A stretch of 64,000 bases of DNA, taken from assembly GCA_947647735.1 (NCBI GenBank), contig CANSLJ010000010.1, positions 57,695-121,694 of the forward strand, read 5' to 3'. Made by a program: the position numbers and the translations under genes. The DNA comes from an uncultured bacterium (GTDB taxonomy: Bacteria > Bacillota > Clostridia > Lachnospirales > Lachnospiraceae). Positions 33,894 to 42,893 of this stretch are shown here, piece after piece (the stretch's first letter is position 1; each line of letters opens with the position of its first letter). The notes beneath the pieces were generated by a model, which was not told the DNA's origin, made no database searches, and saw only the letters and a list, made by a program, of their open reading frames with translations.

Positions 33894-35042
33894 ATGAAAA
33901 TCAGGGAAGAAACTCTGGCAGAGATTGTACAGAGAAAAGAAGCGGGGAAGATATTTTGTTTTGGCGCCGGAAATTATGGAAGACGATTTTTGACAGATCC
34001 GATATTTAAAGAATTGCATGAGGATGTCAGGGCATTTGTGGATAACAGTATAGAAAAAGCCGGTCAGATGTTACAGGCGGCTGGCAGAGAGTATCCTGTC
34101 ATAGGCGTGGATGAGCTTTTGGCTATTGTGAAACCCAGAGATATTATAATAGTAACCTGCAAAGAATATCTGTCTGTCTTAAAACAGTTGAATGAGATCA
34201 GCGCTTTGGCACAGATTTCCTGTTATGTTTATATTATGTTGTGCGATTACTTATATGATAAAAAAGTATCAGAGGTTTTCGTGCCGGATCAGCTTCGCCT
34301 TACCGACGGACCGCAGATTCCCAGAGTGATTCATTATTGTTGGTTTGGAAAAAGCAAATTGCCTCAAAGCAGCCGTTTGTGGATAGAAAGCTGGAAAAAA
34401 TACTGTCCTGATTATGAAATCATAGAATGGAATGAAAGTAATTACGATGTCACGAAAAACGGTTATATGAGGCAGGCTTATGAAAACGGAAAGTGGGCGT
34501 TCGTCTCGGATTATGCGAGGGTGGATATCGTCTATCGCTATGGCGGAATTTATTTGGACACGGATGTCGAACTTGTCAGAAATATGGATGAATTATTATA
34601 CCAAAGGGGCTTTTGCGGATTTCAAAATGGTGTTGAGATAAATTTTGGGTTAGGCTTTGGAAGTGTGAAGCAGAATGAAATCATTAGGCTGATTTTGGAT
34701 GAGTATAAAAATATGGAATTTTGTGACAAAGACGGTAACTTAAATTTGGTCTTATGTCCAGAGATTCAAGGGAAGGTTCTGCACGGAAAGGGAATTATCC
34801 TGAATGGGAGTTATCAGGCAATTCCTGATATGACGGTTTTTCCAGAAAGAGTATTGAGCGGGAAAAGCCAGAAGACAAGGAGATTGAATATTACAGACAA
34901 AACATATTCCGTACATCATTTCGACGCGTCATGGATGGAAAAAGAAGAGTATCAGTCCCGAAGGGAACGTGACAGGAGTATCAGGGAATATATGCAGATG
35001 TTAAATGGAGACAGAGAAAGGAGAGCGGGCGGGCATGCTTGA
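33894..35042 (+). CDS. GT32-like glycosyltransferase with N-terminal Rossmann module
   Basis: 382 residues. The Rossmann-like part (about 18-125) has IFCFGAGNYGRRFL and AFVDNSIEKAG. The catalytic part shows IPRVIHYCWFGKSK, EIIEWNESNYDV and the metal-binding GGIYLDTDVEL. It is a paralogue of the 24144 protein. It starts after a GGTGAAAAGGA site, and its stop overlaps the next start by 8 bases, indicating co-translation. Confidence 0.82.
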   Translation: MKIREETLAEIVQRKEAGKIFCFGAGNYGRRFLTDPIFKELHEDVRAFVDNSIEKAGQMLQAAGREYPVIGVDELLAIVKPRDIIIVTCKEYLSVLKQLNEISALAQISCYVYIMLCDYLYDKKVSEVFVPDQLRLTDGPQIPRVIHYCWFGKSKLPQSSRLWIESWKKYCPDYEIIEWNESNYDVTKNGYMRQAYENGKWAFVSDYARVDIVYRYGGIYLDTDVELVRNMDELLYQRGFCGFQNGVEINFGLGFGSVKQNEIIRLILDEYKNMEFCDKDGNLNLVLCPEIQGKVLHGKGIILNGSYQAIPDMTVFPERVLSGKSQKTRRLNITDKTYSVHHFDASWMEKEEYQSRRERDRSIREYMQMLNGDRERRAGGHA

Positions 35043-36255
35043 TATCGTATACGCGTTTTCCGGCGAAGAATATGCTAGGGTGACAGTGATTTCCATGCTC
35101 TCAGTTCTTCAAAATACAGCAGATAAGGAAAAGATTCATTTTACGTTGTTGACTGACAGGGCGTTTTACGGGGAAGCGATATTTGACTGCGTCAACGAAT
35201 ATGGAAACTGTAGTATTTCCTTTTATTATGTGGATGATATGTTTCAGGAGGCGGAACTTCATATTCCGCATATCAATGTAGCGACGTATTATCGCCTTGC
35301 ACTGCCTGATATATTGTTGTCGGATAAATGTATTTATCTGGATTCGGATATCATAGTGAGGTGTGATCTGAAAGAGTTATATCAGGTAAATATGGAGGAG
35401 TATTACATAGCAGGAGTTTTGGCGGCAGGATATTATACAAATCCCAAAAAGAAGAAATATTGCAGACTGTCGCAGCTTCCGGACCTGGATCAATATGTGA
35501 ACGCCGGTGTATTGATTATGAATTTGGATAAGATGCGCAGGGATAGAATATCCGAAAAATGCAGAAGCCTTATAACAGTCAGATTTCAGTCACAGGATCA
35601 GGATATTATTAACAAAGTGTGTTATGGGAAAATATTATTACTGCCTTTTTACTATAATGTGATGACAAAATATGCTGACTGGGATATTGAACAATATCAG
35701 AACGCTTTTCCTGAGGAAATCATCCAGGAAGGATGGAATCATCCAAGAATCATTCATTATGCCGATAAGGTGAAACCCTGGAACGATCCGAAGTCGGTCT
35801 TTAGCGAATGGTGGTGGAAAATATGTGAAAATTCTCCGTTCAGGGAATTTTTCTTGAAAAAACTGGGGGAGCGATATGTATATGAAAGTTTATATCAATC
35901 TGCGTATCGTCTGCATGGCGTAATAAAAAAGCATATTCCCAGGTTATATCATTTGAAAGAGCAGAAAATAGCGATATATGGGGCGGGAGTCCAGGCAGAA
36001 TTGTTTATAAAATTGATAACATCATCCGGTATATGCCCGGAATTTACCGTGGTTTCACAGAAAAAAAATGATTTGAAATATGTGCAGGGCATAAAGGTTA
36101 TTGATAGAAAACAATTGCCTGTGAAGGACAGGCATCTGACATTGATTATTGCGACTAACAGCAGATATCATAAAGAGATAATCGAAGGATTAGCGGAATA
36201 TGAATTTAAGGAAATCATGACGCTGGATGACTGGCTGACAAAATGGTGTCCATAG
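35035..36255 (+). CDS. GT8 glycosyltransferase with C-terminal Rossmann module
   Basis: 406 residues. The start MLDIVYAFSGEEYARVTVIS and CIYLDSDIIVRCDLKELY (DXD) identify a family 8 (LgtC/glycogenin-like) transferase; NAGVLIMNL and HYADKVKPW fit. Residues about 310-406 are a Rossmann-like module (KIAIYGAGVQAELFIKL). I start at ATG 35035 after AAGGAG; the frame is open from 35005. GT8 enzymes often add galactose or glucose with retention of configuration. Confidence 0.85.
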   Translation: MLDIVYAFSGEEYARVTVISMLSVLQNTADKEKIHFTLLTDRAFYGEAIFDCVNEYGNCSISFYYVDDMFQEAELHIPHINVATYYRLALPDILLSDKCIYLDSDIIVRCDLKELYQVNMEEYYIAGVLAAGYYTNPKKKKYCRLSQLPDLDQYVNAGVLIMNLDKMRRDRISEKCRSLITVRFQSQDQDIINKVCYGKILLLPFYYNVMTKYADWDIEQYQNAFPEEIIQEGWNHPRIIHYADKVKPWNDPKSVFSEWWWKICENSPFREFFLKKLGERYVYESLYQSAYRLHGVIKKHIPRLYHLKEQKIAIYGAGVQAELFIKLITSSGICPEFTVVSQKKNDLKYVQGIKVIDRKQLPVKDRHLTLIIATNSRYHKEIIEGLAEYEFKEIMTLDDWLTKWCP

Positions 36256-36336
36256 ATTAAAAATCTGGCAGAGTAAAGGTGTGAATACGGATGTTTTTGA
36301 AAGGAAATAAACAGAAAAGAATACAGGAGATGAGAA

Positions 36337-37209
36337 ATGAAAATATGGATATGGGGAGCAGGAAACAGAGGAAAGGAATTGAAAGAGATATGTGACAGAT
36401 ACGGAACGATAGAAGGATTTGTAGACAATGACAAATTGAAATCCGGGACATATCTGGGACTTCCGGTCCTTACGCCTGAAAGTGTCAGGGAGCGGGGAAT
36501 TGGCGGCAAGGCGTGCGTATGGATTGCCACAGAGGCGAAAGAAGTAAGTGTACAGGCAAAAGAACTGTTTAGAGATATTTTGGAATGGAATTCTGTAAGG
36601 AAAATCATACAGACGCATAGAAGACCTTCTTATCCGGAGATACAGTTGGATGACCGGAATATTCAAAATTGTAAGCTGGTTAGAGACAGGAGTGCTTTTT
36701 TGAAACGGTTTGCAGATATGTCAGGCAGTTGGAAAATGATAGAGCTGGGAGTGGCATTTGGTGAATTTTCAGAACAGATATTAAGAATGTGCACGCCTAA
36801 AAAGTTATATCTTGTTGATTGCTGGGATGATGAAAGATATGTAAAGGGAAAACAATGCGTATTCAAAAAATTTGAGCAGGAAATAAATACAGGAATTGTA
36901 GAAGTATTACAAGGGTTTTCCACTCAAAAACTGGAAGAGTTTAAGGATAATGAGCTGGATTGGGCATACATTGATACACTGCATGATTACAAAACAACGA
37001 AAAAAGAATTGGAACTATGTCATAAAAAAGTGAAGGATGAAGGATATATTTGCGGACATGACTATACAAAATTTAATGTATATTCGCGTATAGATTACGG
37101 GGTTTATGATGCGGTAAATGAATTCGCAGTGGTATATGACTATGAGTTTATTTATTTATCTCTGGAGAAAAACGGTTTACAGAGCTTTTGCCTGAGGAAG
37201 CTTTTGTAG
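36337..37209 (+). CDS. Rossmann module fused to a SAM-dependent methyltransferase
   Basis: 290 residues. The N-terminal 90 residues form the recurrent module (MKIWIWGAGNRGKELKEI, FVDNDKLKSGTYLGLPV). The C-terminal part is a class I methyltransferase of the Methyltransf_24 type: MIELGVAFGEFSEQIL is the SAM loop, LYLVDCWDD the acidic end of the second strand, and LDWAYIDTLHDYKTTKKELE the conserved IDxxH-like region. It probably O-methylates a sugar of the glycan. Confidence 0.8.
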   Translation: MKIWIWGAGNRGKELKEICDRYGTIEGFVDNDKLKSGTYLGLPVLTPESVRERGIGGKACVWIATEAKEVSVQAKELFRDILEWNSVRKIIQTHRRPSYPEIQLDDRNIQNCKLVRDRSAFLKRFADMSGSWKMIELGVAFGEFSEQILRMCTPKKLYLVDCWDDERYVKGKQCVFKKFEQEINTGIVEVLQGFSTQKLEEFKDNELDWAYIDTLHDYKTTKKELELCHKKVKDEGYICGHDYTKFNVYSRIDYGVYDAVNEFAVVYDYEFIYLSLEKNGLQSFCLRKLL

Positions 37210-37242
37210 AAAATATAATATTTGAGGTTGAGAAAAGACAGG

Positions 37243-39552
37243 ATGAAAGTAAGTGTAGTAATTCCAGTTTTTAATGTTCAAAAATATTTGGAAGCGTGTC
37301 TGGACAGTGTATTGAGTCAGGAATTGGATGATTTTGAAGTAATTTGTGTGAATGACGGCTCTACAGATGATTCAAAGTCAATTCTGGAAAGATATGCGCA
37401 GAGGGACAGCCGTATCCGGATTATGTATCACGGAATGAACAGAGGGCTGTCGGAGGCACGCAATACAGGGATACAGCAGGCGTCGGGAGAATATCTTTAT
37501 TTCCTGGACAGCGACGATATGCTTGCGCAAGGTGCCCTTAAAGAAATGTATGAGTATGCAAAACGGGAAAATCTGGATGTATTGTATTTTGATGCGACGG
37601 CTTTGTTTGAATCTTCAGAACTAGAAGCTGAGTATAGGCGTTACAAGAATACTTATCATAGAGAGATTTCGTATGGGATATTTGAACATGGATGGGAGCT
37701 TTTTGCAGGATTTGTTGATGGAGATGATTACTGCGTGCAGTCGAGTCTTCAGTTTTTGAGAAGGGACTATGTGGAACATGCTGGACTGAGATATTATCCC
37801 GGGTTATTGTTTGAAGATAATCTGTTTAATCTGCAGTGTATGATGTGGGCAGGAAGGGTTGCACATATAAATCAGTCGTTTTTTTGTAGACGAATAAGAG
37901 AAGGATCTATCATAACGGGCAAAAAGGATATAAAAAGCCTTATGAGTGCTTATATTAGTTATAAGGAAATGTGCAGATGTATAGAAACGCTGGATGCTGA
38001 TGTGGAAAGAAAAATAAGCAATGAGTTGTCGAAAGTGCTTGATATGATGCTGGAAACAGTATGTACTATTTATTTTTATCATATTGATTGGAGCCGGAGC
38101 GAAAATCAGGAAGGACTGGAAGGCATTGCAAAATATGAAATCCCCCGCCTTGTCAATAGAAAGGATGAGATGGAATATCCGTTCCCATATCATCTGCTGA
38201 GTGAAGGAAGCAGGGTGGTGGTATATGGAGCGGGAAAAATCGGTAAAAGCTATTATAAGCAGTTAAACTGGTCATCCTATGTAAAACTTGTCGGCTGGGT
38301 GGACAGGAATGACAGAGAATTGTCTGCGCAGGGCTATCCGGTTGAGGCGGTCTCTTCGTTAAGGGATAAAGAATTTGACAACCTGTTTATTGCAATTGCC
38401 GATAAGCATATGGCGACTGAAGTAATGCGGGAATTGACAGATATGGGAGTGGATGAGGAATGCATGGTCTGGAAGGGGGCAGAGTATGTGCGGTATATGA
38501 AGCGGCAGCGCCCCCTTTTAAGCGCAGAATACCGCATTTATAAGCAGGCATGGGAGAGTGGCAGACCGAAATGCTGGTTGTTTATGACGCCGGAGCATGG
38601 AAATATGGGGGACTATGCGCTTGCGTTTGCCCAGAAGAAATATTTATATGAGTTTTTTTCGGAGTACACCTATGTAGATGTGGCGACAGAGGATTGGAAG
38701 AAATACCGGCAGATTTACATGGAAGCGGTGGGAAAAGAGGATATATTGTTCCTGTCAGGCGGTGGTTTTATCGGGGACATGTGGCCGAGCGGAAAAACCC
38801 TGAAAAGTATTATAGAAGCATTTCCGGATAATCAGAAAATCATATTGCCGAATACACTGACTTTTGTGAAGAATAACAGAAATGCCATGAAAGAAGAGGC
38901 ACACTTTTATCGGAAACAGGATAATCTTCTGATGTTTGCGAGAGATAGAAACAGCTATGAAATTATGCACTCAGAAGGTTATCGAAAAGAGGACGAGCTT
39001 GGCTGTTATCCGGATATGGCGCTTTTGCTTAACTTTTGCAAAGAAAAAACCCGGCGGGAGGATGTTCTGATCTGCCTGAGGGACGATTGCGAAAAAAGGA
39101 TATCAGAAGAGGCGGGGGGATATCTGCTCAGTCTGCTTCAACAAACGAATCTTACCTGCCTCAGGTTGGAAATGCACTTGCATAGACAGATCAAAAAAGA
39201 TAACGCGGAGCAGGTATTTATGAAAAAAATAAGAGAGTTTTATTCCGCAGGGCTTGTGATCACAGACCGGCTCCATGCCATGATATTTGCGGCCATAACA
39301 GGAACGCCCTGCATTGCTGTGGATAATTCTACAGGGAAAGTGTCAGGGTTATACGAGTGGATAAAACATCTACCATATATATGCTGCGTGGATGAGAGAG
39401 TGATAGATAAAGCCCTGATACAGAAAATGGTGGCATATGGAACCGGGATATATGACAACTCGGAAATTGTGGGACAGATATCCCGTATGACAAAACAGAT
39501 AAAAAGCAATGGGAGGAATAGCTATGAAAATCGGTCAGTGGATACATTTTAG
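37243..39552 (+). CDS. GT2 - Rossmann - polysaccharide pyruvyltransferase fusion
   Basis: 769 residues with three parts. Residues 1-220 are GT-A (VSVVIPVFNVQKYLEACLDS, CVNDGSTDDS, YFLDSDDM). Residues about 320-425 are the Rossmann-like module (VVVYGAGKIGKSYYKQL, LVGWVDRND). Residues about 435-720 are a PssK-like pyruvyltransferase (FMTPEHGNMGDYALAFAQ, FLSGGGFIGDMW, VITDRLHAMIFAAITGTPC). One chain could add a sugar and then a ketal pyruvate, giving negative charge. I start at ATG 37243, since the frame is open from a TTG at 37222. It overlaps the next gene by 29 bases. Confidence 0.85.
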   Translation: MKVSVVIPVFNVQKYLEACLDSVLSQELDDFEVICVNDGSTDDSKSILERYAQRDSRIRIMYHGMNRGLSEARNTGIQQASGEYLYFLDSDDMLAQGALKEMYEYAKRENLDVLYFDATALFESSELEAEYRRYKNTYHREISYGIFEHGWELFAGFVDGDDYCVQSSLQFLRRDYVEHAGLRYYPGLLFEDNLFNLQCMMWAGRVAHINQSFFCRRIREGSIITGKKDIKSLMSAYISYKEMCRCIETLDADVERKISNELSKVLDMMLETVCTIYFYHIDWSRSENQEGLEGIAKYEIPRLVNRKDEMEYPFPYHLLSEGSRVVVYGAGKIGKSYYKQLNWSSYVKLVGWVDRNDRELSAQGYPVEAVSSLRDKEFDNLFIAIADKHMATEVMRELTDMGVDEECMVWKGAEYVRYMKRQRPLLSAEYRIYKQAWESGRPKCWLFMTPEHGNMGDYALAFAQKKYLYEFFSEYTYVDVATEDWKKYRQIYMEAVGKEDILFLSGGGFIGDMWPSGKTLKSIIEAFPDNQKIILPNTLTFVKNNRNAMKEEAHFYRKQDNLLMFARDRNSYEIMHSEGYRKEDELGCYPDMALLLNFCKEKTRREDVLICLRDDCEKRISEEAGGYLLSLLQQTNLTCLRLEMHLHRQIKKDNAEQVFMKKIREFYSAGLVITDRLHAMIFAAITGTPCIAVDNSTGKVSGLYEWIKHLPYICCVDERVIDKALIQKMVAYGTGIYDNSEIVGQISRMTKQIKSNGRNSYENRSVDTF

Positions 39553-41392
39553 TATAGATGATGTAATTGAGAGTTTAAAATGGATTTATCAGAATCAGCC
39601 GGAAAGTATTTTCGAGCAACCTATGTTTCGTAAATTGAAGGAATGGCATGAGAAATATAAGATAAGTTGTGATTTATATGTTTTTGAAATGGTTGATGGT
39701 TTTCATCTGTCTGATTTACAGAATAAATATTGGGAAGAACTGGATAGGGAAGCGAGTTGGCTGAGATTCGGTTGGCACCGCAGAACGTCAGGGAAACTTT
39801 TAGATTCTGTAGACGAAGAGATCAGTTCTTTCAGAAGAACAGAGAAATTACTTGGCGCGAAGTTGGGAACGGAGGCACTTTCCCGAATTTTGAGACTTCA
39901 CCGATGGTCAGCGGAACCGGAATTGCTGATACAGCTAAAAGACTTTAAAATTCGGCATTTGTTTACTGCCGATGACGGACAGAAATCCTATGATTGTTCT
40001 TTGCAGGAGATGGAAATGATTGAACAGAGTGGGGGGTGCTGGGCACGGGGATTCTTTTATGAAAGAACAGATATCAGATTGGATTATCTGGATGGACAGA
40101 CAAGTGTTAAGGAATTGGTAGAGGCAGCAGTATCTGTGATAGAGAAGTTTGGATCTAAAAATAAAGTTGCTGTATTTGTGCATGAATGGAAGTTTATGGA
40201 AGTTGTTGAGGGAATAGACAGCTTTTGGGAAATGTTTTGGAATACCAAAAAGAATATATTTCCAAATGCTGCAGCTGTTGTGAACGGTAAAATATACTTT
40301 TCTGCTTCTAATGATAAGAATCTTTATCGTCTTAATGTTGATGAGGAAGGGATAGAACGTATTATTGGTCTGCCTCTTCCTAAAAAAATGTTAAGTCCAT
40401 TTGAATCATTATGTGTTTACAAAGATAATATATGGATGATTCCTTGGATGGCAGTTTATATATTAGTATATGATATAAATACAGGATTAGTAAAGGAATT
40501 GCATTTTCCGTTCGATGAGAAACTACCTCAAAGCAATAAATATCGGTCACATATAGTCCAGGACAGGTTTCTATGGCTTTTGCCGACAAAATATCCGGAA
40601 ATTATCCGTATAGATATGGAAACTTATGATTTTGTGATATTTGATCAATGGCCTGCCGGAACTTTATTTAATGAGAATAGCAAACATTATTTTAATATGA
40701 TGTATTATCGTAATGGTATCCTCTATTTATTTAATGACGGCTGTAATAAAAGTATTATCCTGGATACTGTTTCCGGACAGATGACAGAATGGAAGACGGG
40801 AAAAGACAAATGGTTTGGAGTAGTGGAAAAAGACTGCTTATATGTATCGCCGATCCATATGAATGATAGACTGCAAGTGATCAGTAAGGATTTTTTAAGA
40901 ACGGAATCAGTTCCTGACTATTTATGGATAAAAGAAGTAGATACTTATAGTTATTGGTTTGCCCAATATGCAGAAGGGATTGTTTTTTTCTTACCGCATG
41001 ACGCAAATGGAATCATTATGAAAGATGTTGAGACAAACGAGACAGTTTTCATGGTTCCTGATTTGACGGATTTCCGCTCATTAAGAAAAAATCAGGTTTT
41101 TTCAGTACATGATATTCAATTATTTCAGGACACCTTTTTGTGTATACCATTTCGGGGAAATATGTTCTTGCTGATTGACAGGAACGGTCATGTTACAGGC
41201 AGATATATTATACAGATTTCGTTGAATATGTTATGTAATTATGATGGGCGTGAACGTGAAACAGAAGAATATTCTGTAGTCGATTTTATAAAGAATATTT
41301 CTCGATATATGGTTTGTGAAATAAAGAAAGCAGACGAAGGCGTCAATGTTGGGGAAAAAATGCATCAGGCAGTAAAAACTGAAAAAGAATAA
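39524..41392 (+). CDS. NodB-like (polysaccharide deacetylase fold) protein with C-terminal beta-propeller-like region
   Basis: 622 residues. The first ~240 residues look like a divergent deacetylase barrel: IHFSIDDV (Asp12-Asp13), FGWHRR (His85) and ILRLHRWSA (His126) are candidate metal ligands. From about 245 on, repeated strand patterns such as VNGKIYFSASNDKNLYRLN and YRNGILYLFNDGCNKSIILD suggest a beta-propeller. There is no signal peptide. Start ATG 39524 follows GGGAGGAA. It may remove an acetyl group from a sugar in the cytoplasm. The gene is clearly AT-rich. Confidence 0.55.
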   Translation: MKIGQWIHFSIDDVIESLKWIYQNQPESIFEQPMFRKLKEWHEKYKISCDLYVFEMVDGFHLSDLQNKYWEELDREASWLRFGWHRRTSGKLLDSVDEEISSFRRTEKLLGAKLGTEALSRILRLHRWSAEPELLIQLKDFKIRHLFTADDGQKSYDCSLQEMEMIEQSGGCWARGFFYERTDIRLDYLDGQTSVKELVEAAVSVIEKFGSKNKVAVFVHEWKFMEVVEGIDSFWEMFWNTKKNIFPNAAAVVNGKIYFSASNDKNLYRLNVDEEGIERIIGLPLPKKMLSPFESLCVYKDNIWMIPWMAVYILVYDINTGLVKELHFPFDEKLPQSNKYRSHIVQDRFLWLLPTKYPEIIRIDMETYDFVIFDQWPAGTLFNENSKHYFNMMYYRNGILYLFNDGCNKSIILDTVSGQMTEWKTGKDKWFGVVEKDCLYVSPIHMNDRLQVISKDFLRTESVPDYLWIKEVDTYSYWFAQYAEGIVFFLPHDANGIIMKDVETNETVFMVPDLTDFRSLRKNQVFSVHDIQLFQDTFLCIPFRGNMFLLIDRNGHVTGRYIIQISLNMLCNYDGRERETEEYSVVDFIKNISRYMVCEIKKADEGVNVGEKMHQAVKTEKE

Positions 41393-41423
41393 AATGTACG
41401 ATATCCGGAAAGGACAATTGAAA

Positions 41424-42854
41424 ATGAAAAGATGGATTAATTTACATATGCCGACTAATACCTGCAATTTAAACTGTCACTACTGCTATGTGCATAAAGT
41501 AACGAACAAACTAAATCAAGTTGAATTACCATTATATAAGATAAAAAAGGCGTTTGATCCAGAGCGCCTGGGCGGCTACTGTCTTATTAATATATGCAGT
41601 AATGGAGAACCGTTAATGCCTGAAAATGTGCCAGATATGATACAATGCCTGGCAGAAATGGGACATTATATTATGATATTGTCAAACGGGACTCTTACGG
41701 AACGAATCAATGCTTTATTGTCTTTTCCAGAAGAACTTCAAAAAAGAATTTTTATAAAATTCAGTTTTCATTATGAAGAACTGAAAAGAAAGAAACTGTT
41801 GGATGTTTTTTTTGAAAATATAAATAACGTGAAAAAATCGGATTGTTCCTTAACTGTTGAAATGGTAGCTTGTGATGAGTGGTTAGGAGAAGCAGAAACG
41901 ATAAAGCATCTATGCATAGAGAAGATAGGGACACTGCCTCATGTAAATATTCCAAGAGATGAACGGCAGTATACACTGGGTGTTTTGTCTAAGTATTCTT
42001 TGAAGAATTTTATTCTGATGTGGAAAGATAAGGGCTTTGAATCAGAACTTTTTGATTTTAGGGCACAGACATTTGGCAAACATGTGGATTATTTTTGCTA
42101 TGCAGGAATACGTTATATTTGGGTAAATATGAAAACAGGAAGCATGACGCAATGTTATCACACTACCTACATACAGAATTTTTTTGATTTATCCAAGGAT
42201 ATAGAATGGCTGCCGGTTGGCAATCACTGCTGTTCGCCATGGTGCTATACCAGCTATGCCTTTATGCCGATTGGTATTGTGGCAACACCGGAAGGCGTAA
42301 AGAACTATTCCTATTTTTCGGTAAGAAACAGGCGCACACAGGACGGATATGACTGGGTTAAACCTGCAATGCGAAGAGTTTTTGAGGAAGGCGTTGAACA
42401 AATAGAGCTGACGGACAGTGAAAAGGGGATGGTAGATGAAAGAAACGCACAATTTCCGGTGCGTAAGCCTGACAGAAACGTTGTCATCAACCGTCTTTTG
42501 GCAAATTGGCTGGCACAAAAAATGCAATATAAGAGAATTGGTCAGTATTTTTACAGAAATGGATATCATTCGGTTGCTATTTATGGCTATGGACAGCTGG
42601 GGCGGCTTTTGGAAAATGAATTAAGAGAGTCGGAGATTGAAATAAAGTATATTATCGATCGTGATGCTGTGCAAATACGGAAAGAATGCAGTGGTAAAAG
42701 AATAATCATGCCGGATGATGAATTTAGGGATGTCGATGTGATTGTAATTACTCCGATTATTGATTTTTATAAGGTGAGGGCAATATGTGAATCAAAATGT
42801 AATATTGAAACGCTTTCAATAGAAAATGTAATTTATGGCAATGATTTGAGTTGA
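41424..42854 (+). CDS. Radical SAM protein with C-terminal Rossmann module
   Basis: 476 residues. The CX3CX2C cluster motif is CNLNCHYC near residue 15. Later cysteines (CYAG, CYHT, HCCSPWC at about 220-275) suggest an auxiliary iron-sulphur cluster, as in SPASM or Twitch proteins. Residues about 380-476 form the recurrent module (VAIYGYGQLGRLLENEL, YIIDRD). It could carry out a radical sugar modification such as epimerisation, dehydration or deoxygenation. Start ATG 41424 follows AAAGGA; the frame is open from 41394. Confidence 0.82.
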   Translation: MKRWINLHMPTNTCNLNCHYCYVHKVTNKLNQVELPLYKIKKAFDPERLGGYCLINICSNGEPLMPENVPDMIQCLAEMGHYIMILSNGTLTERINALLSFPEELQKRIFIKFSFHYEELKRKKLLDVFFENINNVKKSDCSLTVEMVACDEWLGEAETIKHLCIEKIGTLPHVNIPRDERQYTLGVLSKYSLKNFILMWKDKGFESELFDFRAQTFGKHVDYFCYAGIRYIWVNMKTGSMTQCYHTTYIQNFFDLSKDIEWLPVGNHCCSPWCYTSYAFMPIGIVATPEGVKNYSYFSVRNRRTQDGYDWVKPAMRRVFEEGVEQIELTDSEKGMVDERNAQFPVRKPDRNVVINRLLANWLAQKMQYKRIGQYFYRNGYHSVAIYGYGQLGRLLENELRESEIEIKYIIDRDAVQIRKECSGKRIIMPDDEFRDVDVIVITPIIDFYKVRAICESKCNIETLSIENVIYGNDLS

Positions 42855-42893
42855 TATGTTTGAGATTTATTTAAATAGAGGAAGAGCAGAAGA

